From: Neisseria subflava
Lineage (GTDB): Bacteria > Pseudomonadota > Gammaproteobacteria > Burkholderiales > Neisseriaceae
Direction: 5' to 3'
NCBI RefSeq assembly: GCF_024205705.1
Contig: NZ_CP073115.1
Coordinates: 1,550,001-1,614,000, forward strand
DNA: 64,000 bases
Shown: positions 57,985 to 64,000 of the stretch, one piece after another
How positions within the stretch are numbered: position 1 is the stretch's first letter
Layout of the letters: each line of letters starts with the position of its first letter
Made by a program: the position numbers and the translations under genes
The notes under the pieces: model-generated
Seen by the model: the letters and a program-made list of their open reading frames with translations, nothing else
Told to the model about the DNA's origin: nothing
Database searches by the model: none

Positions 57985-58731
57985 ATGTTGAACGAACATC
58001 TCTTTTTATCTTTGCTAATGGCTGTCTCTACTGCAACGGTATCCGCCGAAACCCATCATGTACATTGGTCTTACACAGGTGAAAACGATGCTGCACACTG
58101 GGGCGATTTGAGTGAAGACTTTGCTGTCTGCAAAACAGGCAAACAGCAATCTCCAGTGGACTTCTCCACGACAAAAACAGTAAAAGGCAAACAACCGGCA
58201 TACCGTTACAACGTCGCCGACTACAAAGTAGAAAATAACGGCCATACCCTTCAAGCCACGCCGCAAGGCAAAGCCCAAACCATCGTGATTAACGGTAAAA
58301 CCTATACCTTCAAACAATTCCACTTCCATACGCCGAGCGAACATACTTTCAAAGGCAAACATTTCCCGATGGAAGCGCATTTCGTCCATCAAGCCGAAGA
58401 CGGCACTTTGGCGGTCATCGGCTCTGTATTTAAACCGGGCAAAAACAACCCTGCCTTGTCCGCCCTCACTGCCAAAAAACTGAAAGCGGGCGAATCCGTA
58501 ACGTTGAAAAACTTGAATATCCAAGCCCTGCTGCCTAAAGATAGCAAGTCATTCCAGCTGAAAGGCTCGCTGACAACACCGCCTTGCAGCGAAAACGTGA
58601 CTTGGGTTGTCTTAAAAACTCCGGTTCAGGCAGATGCGGCGCAGTTTAAAGCCATACGCGACATTATCGGCGGCGAAAACAACCGTCCCGTACAACCTTT
58701 GAACGACCGCGAAGTCAATGAAGACAAATAA
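57985..58731 (+). CDS. Periplasmic alpha-carbonic anhydrase
   Basis: This 248-residue enzyme hydrates carbon dioxide. The signal peptide ends VSA. The zinc ligands are His in FHFHTPSEH and in MEAHFVH, as in neisserial and eukaryotic alpha enzymes. QQSPVDF, GSLTTPPCSENVTW and the Cys pair (AVCKTG with TPPCSE, likely disulfide) complete the pattern. A TGGTATAAA promoter element lies about 40 bp upstream. Confidence 0.95.
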   Translation: MLNEHLFLSLLMAVSTATVSAETHHVHWSYTGENDAAHWGDLSEDFAVCKTGKQQSPVDFSTTKTVKGKQPAYRYNVADYKVENNGHTLQATPQGKAQTIVINGKTYTFKQFHFHTPSEHTFKGKHFPMEAHFVHQAEDGTLAVIGSVFKPGKNNPALSALTAKKLKAGESVTLKNLNIQALLPKDSKSFQLKGSLTTPPCSENVTWVVLKTPVQADAAQFKAIRDIIGGENNRPVQPLNDREVNEDK

Positions 58732-58752
58732 CTTCTAAGGCTGTCTGAAAAC

Positions 58753-58783
58753 AAAAAAGCACCCGGAAACGGGTGCTTTTTCA
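58753..58783. terminator. Bidirectional terminator between carbonic anhydrase and pyrG
   Basis: AAAAGCACCCG pairs with CGGGTGCTTTT around GAAA, with T runs on both strands. Confidence 0.92.
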
Positions 58784-58793
58784 ATCACATCAA

Positions 58794-60458
<1,665 letters not shown>

Positions 60459-60499
60459 TTAACTTGAAGCAGCATATTCTGGCAAACGGCAAAAGCTTC

Positions 60500-60532
60500 A
60501 GGCCGTCTGAAAACAGCGTTTTCAGACGGCCT
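60500..60532 (-). terminator. DUS-pair terminator after the acyl-CoA ligase gene
   Basis: AGGCCGTCTGAAAAC and its inverted copy with a short loop follow the stop on the minus strand. Confidence 0.75.
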
Positions 60533-60552
60533 TATCATACTGATTCTGTATA

Positions 60553-62208
60553 TCAGCGCAGCTCGCGGCGCAGGATTTTGCCAACGTTGGATTTTGGCAA
60601 CTCGTCGCGGAATTCGATGTCTTTCGGCACTTTATACGCCGTCAGTTCTTTGCGGCAGAAATCGATCAGTTCTTCCTTGGTCAAAGACGGATCTTTGCGT
60701 ACGACGAAAACCTTAATCGCTTCGCCGGTTTTCTCACTTTTCACGCCGATACAGGCGACTTCCAAGACTTTGTCGTTGCTGGCCACCACTTCTTCAATTT
60801 CGTTCGGATACACATTGAAACCGGATACCACAATCAAATCTTTTTTGCGGTCCACCAGCTTCAGCCAGCCTTTTTCATCCATCACGGCAATGTCGCCGGT
60901 CTCTAAAAAGCCGCGTGCATCGATTGCTTTGGCGGTTTCTTCCGGACGGTTCCAATAGCCTTTCATCACTTGCGGGCCGCGTACCCACAATTCGCCCGGC
61001 TGTCCGATAGGCACTTCTTTGCCGTCCGCATCGCGTAATTCGACTTCGGTCGAAGGAACCGGCAAACCGATACCGCCGCTGTAAGCCTCGATATTCAAAG
61101 GATTGCAACATACGCCCGGGCTGGCTTCGGTCAAACCGTAAGCTTCCACAATCGGCGTACCGGTGATTTTTTTCCATTTTTCCGCAACGGCTTTTTGCGT
61201 TGCCATACCGCCGCCCAAAGTCAGTTTCAAACGGGAAAAATCGACTTCGGCAAAATCCGGACGGTTGACCATTGCATTAAACAGGGTATTCACACCGATG
61301 AACACGCTGATCGGCTCTTTTTTCAATTCGCCGATAAACCCCTTCATATCGCGAGGGTTGGTAATCAGGATGATTTTAGAACCGGTATTGGCGAAAATCA
61401 TCAGGTTTACCGTCAAGGCAAAGATATGATAAAGCGGCAACGCGGCAATAACCGTTTCTTTGCCTTCGTGCAGGCTGTTTTTAATCCATTCTTTTGCCTG
61501 CAACATATTGGCGCAGATATTGCCGTGACTGAGAACGGCACCTTTTGCCAAACCGGTCGTGCCGCCTGTATATTGCAGCAAGGCAGTATCGTCGCGTGTC
61601 AACTCGACTGGTTTGAACGTATTTGCTGCACCTTGCTTCAAGGCCGTCTGAAAAGTCACGGTATTGGGAATGCGGTATTCCGGTACCATTTTTTTCACTT
61701 TGCGGATGACGAAGTTCATCAACGCGCCCTTAATCATGCCGAACATCTCGCCGACCGATGCCACAATCACATGTTTGATTTGCGTACGCGGCAACACCAA
61801 TTCTAGCGTATTGGCAAAATTCTCCAACACGACAATCGTTGTCGCACCGCTGTCTTTCAACTGATGCTCCAACTCGCGCGGCGTATAAAGCGGATTGGTA
61901 TTTACTGCCACCAAACCTGCCTGCAAAATACCGAAAAGCGCAATCGGATATTGCAAAACGTTCGGCATCATAATCGCCACACGCTCACCGCGCGGCAGTT
62001 TCAATACGTTTTGCAGATAAGACGCAAAATCGGTCGCCAACTTGCCCACTTCGGCATAAGTCAGCGTTTTACCCATGTTTTGAAAAGCAGGTTTATCCGA
62101 AAATTTCTCAACACTTTGACGGAATACGTCGCTGATGGAGCTGTACTGAGAGATATCGATTTCGGGGTTGACACCTTGTTCGTAGCTTTTGAGCCAGAGT
62201 TTTTCCAT
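60553..62208 (-). CDS. fadD: Long-chain-fatty-acid--CoA ligase
   Basis: This 551-residue AMP-forming enzyme activates fatty acids to acyl-CoA at the inner membrane. Motifs are YTGGTTGLAKGAVLSHGN (P-loop-like A3), AYGLTEASPGVC (A5), GELWVRGPQVMKGYWN (A7-like) and the C-terminal KDLIVVSGFNVYPNEIEE with PKSNVGKILRRELR containing the catalytic Lys. It resembles E. coli FadD over its length. A coding DUS lies near 61640. Confidence 0.93.
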   Translation of the reverse strand: MEKLWLKSYEQGVNPEIDISQYSSISDVFRQSVEKFSDKPAFQNMGKTLTYAEVGKLATDFASYLQNVLKLPRGERVAIMMPNVLQYPIALFGILQAGLVAVNTNPLYTPRELEHQLKDSGATTIVVLENFANTLELVLPRTQIKHVIVASVGEMFGMIKGALMNFVIRKVKKMVPEYRIPNTVTFQTALKQGAANTFKPVELTRDDTALLQYTGGTTGLAKGAVLSHGNICANMLQAKEWIKNSLHEGKETVIAALPLYHIFALTVNLMIFANTGSKIILITNPRDMKGFIGELKKEPISVFIGVNTLFNAMVNRPDFAEVDFSRLKLTLGGGMATQKAVAEKWKKITGTPIVEAYGLTEASPGVCCNPLNIEAYSGGIGLPVPSTEVELRDADGKEVPIGQPGELWVRGPQVMKGYWNRPEETAKAIDARGFLETGDIAVMDEKGWLKLVDRKKDLIVVSGFNVYPNEIEEVVASNDKVLEVACIGVKSEKTGEAIKVFVVRKDPSLTKEELIDFCRKELTAYKVPKDIEFRDELPKSNVGKILRRELR

Positions 62209-62245
62209 ATTGATCAGTCTTTTATTGAGTCGTTTTTTAGAATCG

Positions 62246-62294
62246 AGGCCGTCTGAAGGCTTTATTTAATCCGCCGCTTCGTTTTCAGACGGCC
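62246..62294 (-). terminator. DUS-pair hairpin after mnmA
   Basis: AGGCCGTCTGAA and its inverted copy, ~26-nt loop, directly after the mnmA stop and upstream of fadD. Confidence 0.6.
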
Positions 62295-62300
62295 CTTTTA

Positions 62301-63404
62301 TTAAGCAGTAATGATGACAGGCTTGTCGGTGGACATAATGATACCGCCGCCCAAGCACACATCGCCGTCGTACAATACCGCAGATTGTCCGGGGGTTACC
62401 GCCCATTGCGGCTCATCAAAGACAAGCTCAATGGTTTCATCATCCAAGTAACGTAACGTGCAAGGCGCGTCAGCCATACGGTAGCGCGTTTTGCAGGTAT
62501 AGCGTCCTTCTTTCGGACGTTCGGGCAATGTGAAACTCAAATCGTTCATAATCAGGCTTTGCGTATAAAGCAAAGGATGGTCATGGCCTTGGACGACAAT
62601 CAGTTCGTTTTTGGTCAAATCCTTGGCCGCAACAAACCATGGTTCTCCTGCGCCGCCGATACCCAAGCCTTTGCGTTGGCCCAACGTGTAAAACATCAAG
62701 CCGACGTGTTCGCCGACTACTTTGCCTTCAGGGGTAACCATTTTGCCATTATTGGTCGGTAGGTATTTTTGCAGAAATTCGCGGAACGGGCGTTCGCCGA
62801 TAAAGCAGATGCCGGTACTGTCTTTTTTGGTTGCAGTCGGTAATTTGAATTCTTCGGCAAGATGGCGGACTTCAGGTTTCTCCAATTCGCCCAATGGGAA
62901 AATCGCGCGCTCAAGTTGGAAAGGCTTGAGGCGGTACAGGAAATAGCTTTGGTCTTTGTTTTGATCCAAGCCTTTGAGCAGGTAATGCACGCCGTTGCGA
63001 ACTTCTTTTCGGGCATAGTGTCCGGTGGCAATGGTATCGGCGCCCTGCTCTATGGCATAGTCCAAAAAGCATTTGAATTTAATTTCGGCATTGCACAAGA
63101 CATCCGGATTTGGCGTGCGGCCTGCGCTGTATTCTTTGAGAAAATAGGCAAATACGTTGTCTTTGTATTGTGCGGCGAAATTGACGATGTCGATGTCGAT
63201 GCCGATGATATCGGCAACGGCAATGGCATCGAAGGAATCTTGTTTGATGCTGCAATATTCGTCGTTGTCGTCATCCTCCCAGTTCTGCATGAACACGCCG
63301 CTGATTTGATGGCCTTGCTGTTTGAGCAGGGCCGCGGTAACGGATGAATCGACGCCGCCGGAAAGGCCGACGATGATGTTTGCTGGTGTGTTGTGAGTAT
63401 TCAT
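62301..63404 (-). CDS. mnmA: tRNA-specific 2-thiouridylase MnmA
   Basis: This 367-residue enzyme thiolates U34 of Lys, Glu and Gln tRNAs. The PP-loop is [20 protein letters not shown]. The catalytic cysteines are in [11 protein letters not shown] and [15 protein letters not shown]. The C-terminal beta-barrel region runs through [23 protein letters not shown]. TusA in the same window belongs to the sulfur-relay family that supplies such enzymes. Confidence 0.97.
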   Translation of the reverse strand: MNTHNTPANIIVGLSGGVDSSVTAALLKQQGHQISGVFMQNWEDDDNDEYCSIKQDSFDAIAVADIIGIDIDIVNFAAQYKDNVFAYFLKEYSAGRTPNPDVLCNAEIKFKCFLDYAIEQGADTIATGHYARKEVRNGVHYLLKGLDQNKDQSYFLYRLKPFQLERAIFPLGELEKPEVRHLAEEFKLPTATKKDSTGICFIGERPFREFLQKYLPTNNGKMVTPEGKVVGEHVGLMFYTLGQRKGLGIGGAGEPWFVAAKDLTKNELIVVQGHDHPLLYTQSLIMNDLSFTLPERPKEGRYTCKTRYRMADAPCTLRYLDDETIELVFDEPQWAVTPGQSAVLYDGDVCLGGGIIMSTDKPVIITA

Positions 63405-63473
63405 GAGCAGAATGTGGGTTTCAAATGCATTTTTTAAAGCGTGATTTTAGCACATTTTGATTTGACGACAGGA

Positions 63474-63512
63474 AAGGCCGTCTGAAAGCCCAATGACTTT
63501 CAGACGGCCTTT
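63474..63512 (-). terminator. DUS-pair terminator after the copper chaperone gene
   Basis: AAGGCCGTCTGAAAG and its inverted copy with a short loop lie just after the stop. Confidence 0.78.
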
Positions 63513-63530
63513 ATATGCAAATTCAAGCAA

Positions 63531-64000
63531 TTAGTGCTGATGCGCGCCACCGTGAGCACCGTGGTCGTGACCGTGATCCATACCGGATTGTGGTGCAGTT
63601 TTCACTTCCAGCTCGACAGTTTGAGGTTTCGCGTTTTTGAATTTCAGGGTTACAGGCACTTTTTCGCCTTCTTTCAATTGTTTTTTCAAACCCATGAACA
63701 TAACGTGGTAGCTGCCTGGTTTCAGCTCGGTTACGCCTTTTGCAGCCAAAGGCACGCCGCCTTTAACTTCGCGCATACGCATAACACCGTTGTCGTTAAT
63801 ATGGGTGTGTACTTCAACGCGTTCTGCAACAGGGCTGCTGCCGCCTACCAAGAAGTCTTGTTTGGCTTCATCGTTTTGGATTTTCATGAATGCGCCACCC
63901 ATTTTCATACCTTCGACAGTGGCACGTGCCCAACCGTCTTCAATATGGATACCGGCTGCAGATACGGAAGTTGCCAAGCCTGCCAGAATCAGGGTTGCCA
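63531..64000 (-). CDS. PCu(A)C-family periplasmic copper chaperone (5' partial)
   Basis: The frame stays open to the right edge and reads a hydrophobic signal peptide tail (ATLILAGLATSVSA) before AGIHIEDGWARATVEGM, so the true start is outside; the TTG at 63977 is internal. The copper site pattern of the family is present: Met and His residues in GGAFMKI, VEVHTHINDNGVMRMRE and SYHVMFMGL. The histidine-rich tail (DHGHDHGAHGGAHQH) could bind additional metal. It likely delivers copper to cytochrome oxidase or nitrite reductase; partner genes are not in the window. Confidence 0.9.
   Translation of the reverse strand, partial: ATLILAGLATSVSAAGIHIEDGWARATVEGMKMGGAFMKIQNDEAKQDFLVGGSSPVAERVEVHTHINDNGVMRMREVKGGVPLAAKGVTELKPGSYHVMFMGLKKQLKEGEKVPVTLKFKNAKPQTVELEVKTAPQSGMDHGHDHGAHGGAHQH

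Overview
The window looks like chromosome of a commensal Neisseria, most likely of the N. subflava/flavescens type. The evidence is: (i) dozens of DNA uptake sequences, nearly all the AG dialect (AGGCCGTCTGAA), many as inverted pairs forming terminator hairpins; (ii) a typical neisserial PorB porin; (iii) an H.8-type lipoprotein with the leader MKKSLFAAALLSLALAACGG; (iv) gene neighbourhoods such as pheS-pheT-ihfA-merR and thrS-infC-rpmI-rplT. I see no prophage, insertion sequence or CRISPR array. Species assignment is inference.

Layout. 1-5992: a haem/iron acquisition locus made of a TonB-dependent receptor (5' end outside the window), a secreted hemophilin-like hemophore and a Slam (type XI) outer-membrane translocator. 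6121-15331: glycogen/maltodextrin metabolism on the minus strand: glycogen phosphorylase, glycogen debranching enzyme and a 1428-residue protein that fuses a complete MalQ to a complete GlgB. 15549-20558: slyD, the Ala/Glu-rich H.8-like lipoprotein, an FAD-linked oxidase, apaH (frameshifted near its 3' end), ridA and yaaA, then tRNA-Ser. 20874-28127: an oligopeptide ABC transporter, oppA-pepP-oppB-oppC-oppDF, with aminopeptidase P inside the cluster and a single-base frameshift in oppB. 28453-34877: a porin, a membrane-anchored spermidine synthase, FxsA, a lytic transglycosylase, rpsU and yqeY. 34940-44740: accD, trpA, a MerR-like gene, ihfA, pheT, pheS, rplT, rpmI, infC, thrS and tRNA-Val, all on the minus strand. 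44978-53599: tgt, hemH, a cytochrome c, dsbB, yebC, an AGCS symporter, a hemolysin III/PAQR protein, a lone cysD and a small serine hydrolase. 53734-64000: pyrC, a lipoprotein, tusA, a CNP1-like protein, porB, alpha-carbonic anhydrase, pyrG, an acyl-CoA ligase, mnmA and a PCu(A)C copper chaperone cut by the right edge.

How the genes work together. In the first locus the hemophore would cross the inner membrane by Sec, cross the outer membrane through Slam, collect haem outside and deliver it to the TonB receptor. The glycogen genes provide branching, disproportionation, debranching and phosphorolysis; glgC and glgA are not in this window. The Opp cluster imports peptides, and PepP can trim N-terminal X-Pro bonds from them. 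The strongest candidates for unusual biology are the hemophore/Slam locus with strong hairpins on both sides of the hemophore gene, the MalQ-GlgB fusion, the tRNA-Val/terminator arrangement immediately upstream of the thrS-infC operon, and uptake sequences that also appear to supply ribosome binding sites.
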